From Coptis chinensis (taxonomy: Eukaryota; Streptophyta; Magnoliopsida; Ranunculales; Ranunculaceae), in contig CM027377.1 in assembly GCA_015680905.1 (NCBI GenBank), positions 63,881,501 through 63,945,500 on the forward strand: a DNA stretch of 64,000 nt. The letters run 5' to 3'. The position numbers and the translations under genes were made by a program. The notes under the pieces were generated by a model. That model was not told the origin of the DNA. It saw nothing but the letters and a program-made list of their open reading frames with translations, and made no database searches. Position 1 is the first letter of the stretch. Every line of letters begins with the position of its first letter. Positions 45,092-58,245 of the stretch are shown piece after piece.

Positions 45092-46964
45092 GAGAGTTTT
45101 CCAGTGAAGGTACTCACAAACTTCTTCTATTTAGTCCAAATGGTCTTGTTTCCTTATTTATTCTCAGAAGTTCATACATCTCATTAGCGGTCCTCTGAAC
45201 TTAGAATAACATATGTATAGTAATTTAATCATCTAAAGATAAATGTACAAAACATGAGCAATGAAATGTAAAAGTAGAGTTGTTTCCGAGGCTTTTGGAG
45301 ACCTTCCTTAAGGTGGGTTCTCACAGGGGTGTGTTGCAATCACAACTCTCTGATTGATTCACTCAAGGTGCGTTCTCTCAAGTGCAGTGGGCACTTATAT
45401 TCCTCGCATACTCAAATGACGACCAAAGAAACCGGGGTCGATTGATCACACTTGCCTCTTACTATCACACCATCCTATTCCTAATCGAGCTAGAGGTCTT
45501 TTATTAAGAGTTACGGGGCAAGGGTGATGGTTTAGAAAGAAAAAGGAAGGGAAAACAAAATTTGATAAGTCGAGAAACTAGGTATTCAAGATACTTGTAA
45601 CAAGAGAAGAACCTCGTTTTGTTTTTTTGCTTCCGAATTGTGATACATTCTTTTAGCTCTTTGGCTTTGTGACTCCATATGATTTTGAATTTTGGGAGTT
45701 CTAACTTTGCTTTTGTTTCTTTTTGTTTCTGATATCGTCTCCTTTTGATTTTGAACTTTTGGGAGATTCAATTTTTGACTCCTTTGAATTTTTTGGAGTT
45801 TTGGTTTTTGTATAGGTATTTCTTTTCTTTTCTTCTCTTTCTTTTCTTTTCTAAGCAAATAATTGTTCTGTTTTTGTACAAGGTCTTATCTTCTCTTTTT
45901 CTGATATCCATCCAGTTCTTAACTTGTCAGCTAGGTAAGCTTTTTATTGTGTGTTGTAATGGGTTAGGAATTTTTGGTGAAAAATAAAAAGGCTTTTAGA
46001 AAGGGTGAAGGCTCAAGAGGGGTAACTAAAGGAAAACTATCTTTTTGGGTTTTTAACGTTTATTTGGCTGTATCAATCCAAAAAGGGCCTAAATTCTCTC
46101 TTATGATATGGCGTGGTGATCAAACAAGTGGATGAGTGGTCGTTCTATCTGGACATCCTTTGTGTCATCACTCAATAATCATTCAGATGAGGCTTTTGGA
46201 TAGATTCTCATAGGATATGGAACTTAATTGTTCTAACCTTGGCTTCGGAAATTCACTGCTATATACAAACAAATGCTGATGCATGTCATTCATGAAAAGA
46301 TGCAGAAACTATTGTACGTATATTAGTCTAAGTTCGAAGAACAAGTCCTTACTTTATTGTTATAATGAGACTTCTAAACTTTTTTTTCATCATAGAAAAA
46401 GGAAACAAGACATTTTAATACTAAATGGAAAAATATTTTTGGTCTTTTTCAAAAAAAAAATTTAGAAAGGAAGAAATATATTATTATATCTATTATATAG
46501 AAAATGACTAGTTTTTGCAAAATATTACTATACCACATAGAATTATGTTTGTCCTCAAGGTATGAAGAGATAAGGAAAGAGATTACCATAGAAACATGAG
46601 CAAAAATGGCAATACGCCTGTATTCTGTTCTTCATTAAGAAAATACACCACCCCCAAATAAGTGTAGGGCGTGGGTTGTTTGATATAAAACGAGAAATAC
46701 ATGGTTTATTATACTAGGGATTTTTATTTAACTATTAAATCTTTTTGGGTTTTTGTATTTTTGAAAGCATATATGAAAAGCATGAAAGAAAATGGAACAT
46801 TTTGGCATGATGTATATGTATTACCTTCTACTCATATACCAAATTCCACAAGAAAAACAAAACAAAAGAAAACAAGCAAATAGTATTAAGCATATAATTA
46901 AACTTATACTAAGTCATACACGTAAGAAAGAAATAGGAAAATAAATAAATCTAACTATACGAAC
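45092..46964 (-). other. F: noncoding region after the ORF
   Basis: No gene. Internal box ATTTGGGGGTGG (minus) at 46648-46659. The long Lys-rich and Phe-rich readings around 45580-45990 come from an A/G-rich strand and are not genes. Confidence 0.55.
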
Positions 46965-48042
46965 ACTAGGGAGAATCGTAGTTAGAATCCGTGCGTAACT
47001 CGTCTCAACGTCTAGAAGATCCTTCTCCCTATTGATGTCGGAACCTGGCATGTCTATCACTACGCGGGAGCACGTCTCTGATGCTCTGCAATGTTCTAGT
47101 GATACTGTGCTGAAAATGTTGCTACTCCCGCTGGAAGGACCACTGCTCCTTTCTGATGGTCCGTTGTTCCGCTATAATATTCCCTTGAGTTTTCCTGAGC
47201 TGGTGGAGATACGATTGTAGAATCCTATGGCCTCCATGGAGGAAGTGAATTTTGTCCATGGGCTGAGTGAACTGTCGAGTGGAATCTTCACCGAAGTAAT
47301 CCACCTTCTCAGTCGGGCGTGCTTGCTCAACGGCTCTGGCTTCAGGTGGAAGCCATGACTTCTGGATGAAGTGGGCATAGATAGGACCTGTGGTAGCGTC
47401 CTTGACCTCCATTAGGCCGCCTGTGGCTTGGAAACCCCAGTGCTGCATGATCCTTGTGACCAGCACTAGTAGAGGGGCAGTTGACTTCTTTGGTTTGTAA
47501 AGTTGCTCAAAGATAAAAGAGACAATGCAGAAGCTATTCTTCTGCTCTTGAAGAATCCATAAAAGTTGAAGCATCGCCTTACCTATATCCGAAGGCTTGG
47601 CCGAGCCTAGCAAGTTGTAGGTTGTCCACTGAAATACTGCTAGCTGGTTCCTTCGTAGCGAACTCTGATACGCGCAGTGAGACTTGGGGCTTTTCACCCC
47701 CCTCAAGAAATGTCTCTACCATCATCACATCGATGGCCTTATCGTTTGGGGACTATTCCGTCTGAACATAAGTCTTCAAAGAAATCTCCATAACTCCACT
47801 CATCACCTCCTTGGTGAGCTCTAGCGAGCGGCCATCCTTGACAACCGTGATGCAGTCATCCTCCCCTCTAAGAATGCAGTTATAAAACAAAAAAGTAAGA
47901 GAGGGAGAATAAGCCGCACCTTCCAACAAAACCAAGGGTTCCCATCCTCTTCTTCTAATCTCAGCCCTGAAGTGCACTTCAAACAGATCGGAATAGAGTC
48001 TTGAAAATTTTGCTCTGGCATGATTTTAAGAACTCGAGCCAT
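46965..48042 (-). pseudogene. F: single env-position ORF of mixed ORF1/ORF2 type
   Basis: ATG 48042 (MARVLKIMPEQNFQ). The first half (GWEPLVLLEGAAYSPSLTF, FYNC, KDGRSLELTKEVMSGVM) is closest to ORF2 of B, C and E. The second half (RRNQLAVFQWTTYNLLG, SDIGKAMLQLLWILQEQKNS, LLVLVTRIM, HFIQKSWLPPEARA) is closest to ORF1. Ends with a Ser/Arg segment like the ORF1 tail. Frameshifts near 47970 and 47120, stop near 47755. No second ORF follows, so F keeps one ORF where B and C have two. Confidence 0.65.
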
Positions 48043-49923
48043 TTAGAGTAGGGATTTATAAAATTGGTGGTTTTTAGTTGGAATGGGGGTTAAAAATGGA
48101 GCAGGCTGTAAAAAAAATTGGGTGGAGGTGTGTTGAGGTGGACAGGCGGTCGCGAGTTAGATGGGGGCGAGCGCGAGTTGAATTGGGTGGCTAGGGTTGG
48201 GGATTTTAGTGATGGAGAAAAAGGGAAGTGGGTAGTCACGTGGGCTAAATGGTTTGATTGCACATGCCTCTTTGAAGAATATGAACTTTTGGCCCAAGCC
48301 CAAATGAAATTAGGAATTTTCGATCTTGTCCTCAGTGCCTTGCCGACTTTAAAAGCCGATTCACGCTTAGTTACTCATCCGATCTTGACCCGTGAGGTAC
48401 CAAAACGATCAGCATCGAAAATGCAATGTAACGGAATAGGGTACACTCACATCCAATAGTGGATGGAAAACATATGATGGAAAGAACTGTACAGGAACTA
48501 TATGGAAATATGTACAGATAACAGAAAGAAATTTTAATTAATTGTTTTGGTTTTTGAATAAGTTTGATAGAAATTTTAAAAAGGTGGGTCGCTTTAAGTT
48601 ATATCTCCAAGGCTTGGAAGTTTTTGAAAACTTGAGTCAATCCCAACCAGATGGCTGGATTACTCTCTTAGACCGAGCGTAATGCACTAGGGGATAACAC
48701 ATGTAAACTTATAAAAATAATTATTATGGGATTGAAGACCAAGACAAGTTGGTGTTTGACAATTCAAGCACCGACCTTCTCTCATAGCTCGTTTCTTACG
48801 TGCGCATGAACTCTTACCTAAACCAAGAATGATTTTCAGTATATGTGTTCATAACTTAAGCTGCAGTTCTCTAGGAAGTGCTTGCAATTGCACATAATCA
48901 TTGAAACTGATCTATCTAGTCTTGCTAGGTGGAGGGTTTTTGTTTGCTACAGAAGACATTTTTGAAAAGTTTTTCAGAAACGAGAGATTTAGAAGGGGAA
49001 AAGATTTAAACGAGAGGTGACAGATTTTTAAGAAAAGAAAATTTTTTATTCTTTTAACGTTAGATTCTCGAGACAAAATAGACAGGTGGAGGTAAAAAGA
49101 TAGAATTAAACAGAGAATAGTATCACTTTGGGTTACTCTATTTGTTTAATTCTCATTTGGAGACGCCTCGTCTCTTTTTTTTTTAGTTGGTTTTCTCATT
49201 CAAAATATATCTCCATCCATATAAAAGTATTACCAAGGAGATAAAATTATATGTTAATCCGGTATCATTTTGGTTACTCCGGGCTTATATTTTTCATTTT
49301 TATATCCTTTGGTTTTGAAAATTATGGAGAAATGTTTTAAGAAACTCGTACTCAAAAGCTGTGATTCTAGATGTTACTATTTGAAAACAAATCATAAAAG
49401 ATAATCTTAGGCAACTTTCATGTCGGTTTTGTGGCGAACCCAATCTAGACAGACAGAGCTTCAGTTACACGAGTTGGGAGATTTACTGCTCAGGACATGG
49501 AATGTCCTGACCCGGGGGAATAGCTCGGTGATTTAGGTGACTCTTAGTAAGCAAAGCTGATCTCAAACCGCCCCTAGATTGTATTGTTCTAGGGGTTAGT
49601 ATGTGTAAAATCTATTGCCCATTTTGAAAAATCACTTAACTATTGATGTATCGAGAATCTATCATTAACAGCACAAAGAAAACAAACATTTTTGAAAAAG
49701 AAGTGTAAAATAAAGAAAAGAAAATTTATATACTTGCTCTACAGGTTCACACTTACTCCAACGACGAGTAAAAAATGTTTTACAAAGAATATGAGAGATA
49801 TACTGTGGACTAAGGCTCCAACACTTACAACCACACCCTCCAAGTGGAGAGGTCTGGTTACCTTATTGATGTATCCCCTTAAAGGAAAGATGGAATGGGA
49901 CAGGAATACATCAGAAATGAGGA
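48043..49923 (-). other. F: post-pol region
   Basis: Noncoding; aligned by eye to B and C: GGGTGTGGTTGTAAGTG near 49835, TCTCGAGAATCTAACG near 49060, the TTGGGCTTGGGCCAAAA block at 48287-48305, and two GC-rich motifs at about 48130-48180. Several segments (48700-49050, 49400-49650) have no match I can see. Confidence 0.5.
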
Positions 49924-49984
49924 CTCAATCCTCATTGATGGGATGATTAAGAAAGAGTTTTTAGCGCTCCAGCATCGTTCACAT
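49924..49984 (-). pseudogene. F: last codons of pol
   Basis: The minus-strand end reads ...NED then TGA, like the pol end of C (DPVYED then TGA). Only about 20 codons are left of the C insertion; CACAT (49980-49984) should be the duplication flanking C. Confidence 0.4.
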
Positions 49985-51310
49985 TGATAAGAGCCCAAAA
50001 CTGTATTTTTAACCCCTTAATAATATTACATTTAGACCAATTATGCTTATAATAAATAAGAGTTAGTACTGTTTCCGTACGTTTGTGTATTTCAGGTATT
50101 GGAGTTAAATATGTGAAGAAATAGGTCACTTTTGCAAAAGAAAGGAGCAAAGGTTGGTTGCTAAGAAGTTCTATGGTTAAAGCCCAAGTTTCAAGGGGAA
50201 AAAGCCTTTTTAAAGCCCAGTCAAAAATGAAAAGTCAAAATCAACGCGGGCAGAAATAGAATAGAAAAGTCAATAGAATTTTCGCAGGCCATATCTTTGG
50301 ACTCAGACCTCGGAATTGGGCCTACTATATATCAAAACGACCGTCTCGGAAAGAGCTTTTTAATGGTCTAGACCTTTATCCAATCAAAAGAGTAACAATG
50401 GACAAAAAGACTATTGCAGTAATTTCTAATAGAGAAACCCTTTTTAGACTTAAGTAACTAGGTTTTGGGCTTGATTTAATGGCCCAAAACATAACTCCAA
50501 AGCCCATGCATGAAATTGTAAATCTAGCCCTCTCCTATATAACAAGGACTAAGGCAAAACTCTAACTCTAACCTTCATTAGTTTAATTTTAATTAGCTAT
50601 CTTTCTTCTTTTAGTCTAAACTTAATTATTATTGTTTTCTAGCCTAGCCACCATTAAGAAAAGCCAAGTTATTGTTATTGTTTCTATGATGTCTTATTCT
50701 TATTCTTTTAATTATGATAGTCTAACGAATCTTAGCTAAACATCCATTAGAGGGGTTTGATTAAGCTTTGATGAAGACTTGATGTGTTAGTATAGAATAG
50801 TTGTAGTAAGATATTCCACTCTAGATAGTAGTTAATTCACCATGATAATTTGTTTCATTTGCCTCACATGTTAATTATTAGTTGGTAGAGATGTCATGAA
50901 TAATTAGGGATAAAAAGACATAAACATTTATGTGAAAACATAAAAATTAAGGTTGCAACAAATTCGAACTAGCATATTAAGAATTAATCAAGGTGGAATC
51001 AAATCCCCCTAATCTCTTCTTCTCATTCACATCTTCTCGTTAAATTGCCCTAGTATAATTTAGAATATCTTAATTAGTAAATTTCACCGGCCATATTAGT
51101 ATAATTAAACCATTGCTCTCATTGATATTATAGAATTGTTTAAGTTAGATAAATTTATGTCTAAGCAACTAGGAGTGGAACGAATTCTGACTCCAGTTTT
51201 ATTATAAGATAATCGAGAGTAGAAATTTGATAAATAGAATCTAATCATGTTTTTACTTCTGCCGAGATTAATTAGTTAAGTAGGAGTAAAAGCAAATTTT
51301 TACAGTATCA
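49985..51310 (+). repeat. C: 5' LTR (1326 bp)
   Basis: TGATAAGAGCCC to ...TTACAGTATCA. TATATAAC box at 50536-50543. Confidence 0.9.
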
Positions 51311-51312
51311 AA

Positions 51313-51330
51313 TGGCGCCGCTACCATCTT
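51313..51330 (+). other. C: primer-binding site
   Basis: TGGCGCCGCTACC two bases after the LTR; same class as in D. Confidence 0.85.
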
Positions 51331-51870
51331 TGTTGTGTTTAAATTTGTTTCCCTTCGTGTTTTCAATTCTACCAATATCCCACTTCACCCACCCACCTGA
51401 TTGTTTGTGTTCTTACTATGTTTATTTTTTTCAGAAAAAAAAGGGGATTTTTGCTCCTAGAAGTCGCCTGGTAAAAAATTTCGAAACAGTTTTTTTAGCG
51501 TGCCCGCGCCCCTAATAAGTCAATTTCTGAGTGTGCCCGCCCTCTTGTTACTGGAATTTTTTTTTTTCGAAACAATACTTTGAATGCCCCTTATTTACTC
51601 TATATTTAAGCGCACCCTTTTGAAGAAAGCCTAAATTCACAGGTTAGTTATAGGCTCTTTTTTTGTTCAAGTTATTTTTTATTTAGTGTTCCGAACTTCT
51701 TCAATACACTGAGATTACTTATCAAAGACGTTATTCATACGAGTAGCAAGGAGGCATTCAGGTACTCCTTTTTCCACTCCTCGCCTCTTCTTTCAGAGGA
51801 GTTTCAATTCTAGTTTATCAGGGTTGTTTGACTGTTGTTAGTGTTTCTTTCATATTGGACTTAGCGTTGC
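51331..51870 (+). other. C: leader with GC-rich motifs
   Basis: GC-rich copies at 51497-51512 and 51529-51544, partial at 51607. Then AAAGACGTTATTCATACGAG and GCAAGGAGGC as in A and B. Confidence 0.65.
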
Positions 51871-54335
51871 ATGAGATTAAGGTCTGGTAAGAAAAAACCG
51901 TCTAACGTGATCTATCGTAAACGTCAACACACACGCCTATCTAGAATACCACACACTACACCTGCATTAATGGCTGAAGAAACAGAGACTCGTCTTTCTG
52001 ATTTTTATAAAGCCCTCAATGATAGCCCTAAGTCATGCATCGTTCTTGTAGACCCAGTGGGGGATTTTTGAATTCCCCCGAATATATTTAATTTGTTACC
52101 GGTTTTTCATGGGTTAGACCACAATAAGCCTTATCAGCATATGTGTAGGATAGAGCAAGTTCTTACAACATTTCATCATTCTACCGTAGGTTCATAACAA
52201 ATTAAATTGAGGGTGTTTCCTTTCACCCTAGCTGATAAGGCAGCATCTTGGTTAATTGCCCAGACGCTGAAGACAGATGAAATGCTTCAAAAGATTCATT
52301 TTTTCTGCTAGAATCCTCATGAATTCTTTTCAGAGGCCTGGAATCGTTTCATTGATCTTCTCATTGAATGCCCGCATTATAACCTTGCGAAAGACACGCT
52401 TGTTCGTGCCTTTTTCAAAGGGCTTTTACATTATCATAAAGAGGTTCTTGATATAATGATTCGGGGTAGTTTCCTTAGTAAAGGAGCCTCAGAGGCTTTT
52501 AGGTTTTTAGAAGATCAATCTAAGCATAATAATAACTGGGGAGTAATGACATCCCCCGCTCCACTAATTCTTCTTCCATAGCTAAGGCTGCCAGTATGTT
52601 TGAGGTTAAATCTGATCCCGAGCTTAGAACTCTCATCGAATCTCACAAAAAAGGTAGAAGCCATTTCTGTTCAACAAAAGCCTACTCCTATCATGAATGT
52701 CAATTCTATTCCATGTAATTTCTGTTTGAATCCTGAGCATACCGACTTTTATTGTCCTCTCATCTATGAAGAACCACACGCACAGCCGGAAAATATTTGC
52801 TCCATTAATAGCCTTCCTATTCCTAACGCACCTTGGAGACAAAACCCCAACTTCAGTTGGCGCAATAATCAACCAGTTACACCTCTGGGGTTTAATAATC
52901 AAAATATTAAGCCAGCAAACAACTACAACCCAGTTCCACAAAGATAAGGACAAGGTAATTATAATAATTACAATAATTATAATAATAATAATAGAGATAT
53001 TGTCCCGGTTAATAACAACTATCATAACACACCCATTAATAATCAACGTGAGATAGTTCCTGTCACACCAACTGTGACCACTACACCTCTACAACCGGAT
53101 TATTTCGATGCTTACATGCAAGCTCAACAACAGATTCAACAATCCTTACATCAGTTAACTCAAGAGAAAGCCCAACCAAAATGTGTGTTTCCAGGTCAAG
53201 CTATACCTAATCCTTAAATGCCAAACACAGCCTTTGAAGTAATTGGTAATACTAGTAATGAAAATTTAAACGTAAGTGAGTTAAATTCCATCACCACTCT
53301 CAGTTCTGGCAAAGTGGTTGATAACGCCGTAACTATGCTCGTTGTTACACCACCAGTGGTCAATGAAAATGAAAATTTACTAGATACCGAAATAGAAACT
53401 AAAGATCCTACCCCTATAGAGGTACCAGCTAAACCATAACCCAAGAAAAAAATGACCAAGGTTAAAACTTCTATTGATCCATATGCTAAATATATAGAGA
53501 AACCACCATTTCCCAGAGACTAGACATGTTAAACAAGGATACAAATTTTGATGAGATTATGGAAGTTTTTAAAAATCTAACGATAAACCTATATTTTCTT
53601 GAAGCTATTAAAAAATTACCACAACATGCTAAGTTTGTCAAAGAGTTGTGCACTACTAGGCGGAAAACAAACATTCTAATAGACGCCTTTTTAACTGAAC
53701 AGTTTCCCACTCTATCTGAACATAATGGAATTGTTAAATACAAGGACCCTAGTCGTCCTACTGTACAATGCACCTTAGGGGATACCCACACGACAACTGC
53801 ACTATTAGCTCTCAGGACGAGTGTTAACTTACTACCTTATTATCTATATAAACATATAGGTCTACAAGAGATGCAACCAACTAAAATGACGTTGCAATTA
53901 GCTAACCATTCTATTAAGTATTGTAAGGGTATTGTTGAAAACGTGCTTTTTAAAGTTCAAGATTTTTACTATCCAGCCGACTTTGTTATCCTCAACACAA
54001 AAGTTGCTAACAACTCTGTTTCTATCATCTTAAGGCGTCCTTTCTTGGCAAGTGCCAACGCGCTCATAAACTGCCGCGATGGTTCGATGTTCATGTCCTT
54101 TGGCCATCTTTCTATTGAGGTAAATGTTTTCAAAATGATGCAACAGTTACCCGATACGACTATTGATGGAGAAGTTAGCATGATCGAGAACTTAGCTCAA
54201 GATTATTTCAGCAACACATTTCCAGAGAATCAGATGCATAAATTCCTATCCTTCGGAAGTTCTGACTTCAACAACGACTCCTACGTAGAAGAAGTCAACG
54301 CCTTTTTCGAGTATACTCCTAAGATCCTTCTATAG
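51871..54335 (+). pseudogene. C: gag and protease
   Basis: ATG 51871 (MRLRSGKKKPSNV). Capsid region with a TGA at about 52069 where A has CGA, an in-frame loss of about 24 codons near 52266 relative to A and B, and TAG at 52319-52321, the same codon as in A and B. CCHC-like CNFCLNPEHTDFYC near 52712-52755. The protease site has changed from DLGAS to ALRTS (about 53808-53825), removing the catalytic Asp. Further stops near 52945, 53216, 53437 and 53522. Confidence 0.8.
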
Positions 54336-57286
54336 CTCCATCTTCTGAGTTTGAAGACCTCTTACCTAAACAGGTCTTTACTACTCAAGACAAAGACCCT
54401 CCGAAAGCCTTTCTACCCATTCCTCCCACCCATGTGCTTAAACCTCTTCCTGCTGAGTTAAAATATATCTAGCTTGATCCGGATGGTAGTCATCCGGTAA
54501 TCATATCTTCTCAGTTATCTACTGATGAAGAGGCACGTTTGATTAGGGTGATTAGAGAACATTGTTCAACGATAGATTGGTCCCTAGACGACATTAAGGG
54601 AATTGACCCTAGTGTATGCGCATATCGCATACATTTGGAGGATAATGCGAAGACTTCACGCAAACCTCAGTGTCGCTTGAACCCTGCCATGAAAGAGGTG
54701 GTCAAGGAAGAAGTCTTACGGTTACTCGATGCGGGTATCATGTATCCCATCTCCGATAGCAAATGGGTAAGCCCTATTCACATAGTTCCTAAAAAATTGG
54801 GGTTTACCATTGTGCATAATGCTATGGGTGAATATGTTTCCACACGAGTTCCTATGACATGGAGGATATGTATTGACTACAGACGTTTAAATGCCATGAC
54901 ACGGAAGGATCACTTTCCTTTACCTTTTATAGATCAGATGCTCGAACGTCTAGTTGGTCATGCTTCTTATTATTTTTTAGATGGCTACTCTAGCTATTTT
55001 CATATCATTATCGATCCTGACGACCAAGACAAGACTACCTTCACATGTCTTTTTGGAACATATGCCTATAAAGGAATGTCTTTCAGCCTTTGTAATGCTC
55101 ATGGTACCTTCCAGCGGTGTATGCTTCATATCTTTAGTGACATGGTGGAGCGCTTCATGAAAGTTTTCATGGATAATTTTTCTCTCTATGGAGACTCTTT
55201 CAGTAAATGCCTATCTAACCTTTCCAAAGTGTTGACACGGTGTGAGGAGAAGGCCTGGTTTTAAATTGGGAAAAGTGTCATTTTTTGGTAAAAAGAGGAA
55301 TAGTGCTAGGTCATATTGTATCTAGCGATGGCATAGAAGTAGATAAGGCCAAATTAGATAAAATGGCATCTCTACCTATACCACGGACTATCCGTGACAT
55401 TATAGCCTTTTTAGGCCATGCAGGTTTCTATAAGCGTTTTATCAAGGATTTTTCAAAATTAGCTAGGCCTTTAACTAATCTGCTTTTAAAAGATGCCATC
55501 TTTGATTTCAATTATGACTACAAACAAGCTTTTAAAACTTTAAAAGCCACTTTAACATCTACACTGATTATACAGCCTCCCGATTGGTCTAAACCTTTCG
55601 AGCTTATGTGTGACGCTAGCAATTATGATGTTGGTGTTGTGTTAGGCCAAAATCTAGATGATAAGTCCATTGTTATTTATTATGCTAGTAAAACTTTAAA
55701 TGATGCTCATAGAAATTACACTACTACGGAAAAGGAATTTTTAGCTGTGGTTTATACTTTAGATAAATTCCGTCCTTATTTGGTTGGTACAAAGACCTTA
55801 GTATATACTGACCATACACTTAGGTACCTTCTAGCCAAGAAGGATGCTAAACATAGATTGATTCGATGGATTCTTCTCCTGCAAGAGTTTACCCTAGATA
55901 TTAAGGATAAACAAGGGGGTCGAAAATGTAGTTGTCGATCACTAATCTAGACTAACAAATTATAGTGATAGTGATTTTGAGTTCATACCTGATTCTTTTC
56001 CTGATGAGCATCTTTATTCTATTTTTTCTGCACCTTGGTATGCCGACATTGTGAATTATTTAGCTTATGATATTATTCCTGATGTTTGGTCAAAAAATGA
56101 ACGTAAATTTTTTTTGGCAAGAGCTAAGCTATACTACTGGGATAAGCCCTACCTTTTTAAGTATTGTGTGGATCAGATTATTCGTCGTTAAATTCCTCAG
56201 TGGGAATATAATGAGATTTTATCCTTCTACCATGACAAAGAGTGTGGTGGCCATTTTAGTGGTATGAAAACGGCAGCTAAAATTCTTCAATGTGGTTTTT
56301 ATTGGCCTACTCTTTTTAAAGATGCCCAAGTCCACTACAAGACGTGTGTTCGTTGCCAACAACTTGGGCGTATCCCTAAACATAATATGATGCCTTCAAA
56401 TCCCATTATGGTATTAGAAATTTTTAATGTATGGGGCATTGATTTCATGGGTATTTTTCTTGTTTTGCCATGGACTACGTTTCTAAATAGATAGAGGTCA
56501 TGGCTTGTCGTACCAATGACCATAAGATAGTTGTGTTTTTTGTGAAGGAATACAATTTCTGTCGTTTTGGCATCCCTAAAGCCATCATCAGTGATGGCGG
56601 AACGCATTTTTGTAATAGAGTTGTTGTACGGAGTTACCCATAACGTGGCAACTCCTTATCATCCACAAACTAGTGGCCAAGTAGAAGTCTCTAATAGGAA
56701 AATTAAAAAAATATTAGAAATAACAGTCAATCCTGATCGAAAAGATTGGTCTAAGCATCTAACAGGTGCCTTATGGGTGTATCAGACAACTTTTAAAACT
56801 ACTATAGGAATGTCTCCCTTCAGACTTGTGTTTGGAAAACCATGTCACTTGCCCATTGAATTAGAGCACCGTGCTATGTAGGCTATAAAAAGCCTGAATT
56901 TCAATATTAATGAGGCAGGTATAAAGCACAAATTGTAATTAAATAAGCTAGAAGAAATCCGTAGCAATTCTTATAATCTCGCGAAGGATTATAAAGCTAA
57001 CGTGAAACGTGTTCATGATAAACAGATTTTGTGTTAAGAGTTTGTAGTTGGTCAAAAGATTTTGTTTTACAACTCCCGTTTGCATATTTTCCCAGGAAAA
57101 TTAAAAACCCGTTGATCTGGTCCTTTTCTTGTTACTAAAGTCACCCCTTATAGGGCAATCACCTTGGTAAATCCCAAGGACAATAGTACCTTTCAAGTTA
57201 ATGGCCAACATTTAAAATATTTTCATGAGTTAATGTCCCCAGATATGGAAGATGTCCTTTTACAGGACCCTGTCTATGAGGACTGA
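54336..57286 (+). pseudogene. C: pol (RT, RNase H, integrase)
   Basis: RT: LDAGIMYPISDSKWVSPIHI, WRICIDYRRLNAMTRKDHFP, then the active site reads FMDN (about 55170) in place of FMDD, which would inactivate it. A frameshift near 55260 separates RT from RNase H (CDASN, TEKEF, YTDH; 55605-55815). Integrase: zinc region ending CVRCQQLG (56340-56370), GIDFMG, IISDGG and [13 protein letters not shown], with a small deletion near 56625 and several stops. Ends with DPVYED and TGA at 57284-57286. Confidence 0.85.
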
Positions 57287-58245
57287 CCTTTGATGTTTGG
57301 TGTACTTTCTTTCATTTTCATATATTGGTAAGTGCACCATGAAGATAACCAGGCCCTTCTTTGGAGTGTGTGGATGTAAGTACCTAATCCTAAGTCCACG
57401 TTTAACATAATTCACGTTTTCCACTCTTGCATGTTTTCTCAATTTTTTAGTTATGTTTCTCTATGGAGTGATTTATGTCTTTATTGTTTTATTTTTTTCC
57501 TTTATATTAAACTTTATTCATAAAAAGAAAAAAAAAATAACACCCTATAAACAGTAATCTAGCAAGTCTCGAGAATCTGACTTTAAAAGACCCACGTTTT
57601 TAAACAAATTTTCTAAACCTTGTTTTCAAAAATATGTTTAGAGGTAAGGTGTTTGGTATTTCCTATTCTTGATCCCTCAACTTCCTATTTTTGTTGGTTA
57701 TGTCGTTTAGTTGTACTTTGATTCGGGTTGACACTATCTATGAATTTTGATTTCTTGTGATCATATAACTTATGTCAATCACACATTTTGAGGCATTTTC
57801 CATCTTCTTATATGTCAACCACGGTTAGATTTGAGTTTTTTTATAAATCATTGGATTGTACTTTCTCTGCTGATTGTTTTCATAGCTCATTCGCAAAAAT
57901 CGGACCGTTAACGAATCAGGAATTTTAGGTTTAAGTTTTACGAGGCATAGGACGGATGGGTATTACGGATTTGTTTTAGGCTTGGGCCCAAATAATTTTA
58001 AACCCTATGCGGTCACGTGCCACACACGTGACTCCCTTTTAAAAACCCCCACGCAATTTTCTTCTTTCTTCCTCGCCTCCATTCCTGGCCAAAGAAAAAA
58101 CTTGAGCGCGCATGCCCCTTGGGCCAGACAAACTTGAGCGCGCCCGCTCCCTAACCTCCACATAACCCACCTTCAAATTTTGATCGAGTGATTCAAACAC
58201 TATCCCCTACCTTACATTCACCACAAATTTCAAATCCAAAACTCA
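57287..58245 (+). other. C: post-pol region
   Basis: Noncoding. AGTCTCGAGAATCTGAC near 57565, TAGGCTTGGGCCCAAAT at 57977-57993, GC-rich motifs at 58104-58119 and 58136-58152. The post-pol GTTTGGGGGTGG box of B was not found here. Confidence 0.55.

Larger units (their letters stand above)
44101..49984 (-). mobile_element. Element F: 3' part of an Athila-like element, inserted in E
   Basis: Minus strand, from 49984 down: last codons of pol, post-pol region, one env-position ORF, noncoding region with hairpins, PPT and complete 3' LTR ending at 44101. GGGAT (44096-44100) is the expected target duplication; the other copy is outside the window. Interrupted at 49984 by C; the 5' part of F should lie right of C. 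Confidence 0.75.

Noticed and set aside
45586..45858. Lys-rich minus-strand open frame
   Set aside because: Comes from an A/G-rich strand in the noncoding region of F; no domain or family pattern.
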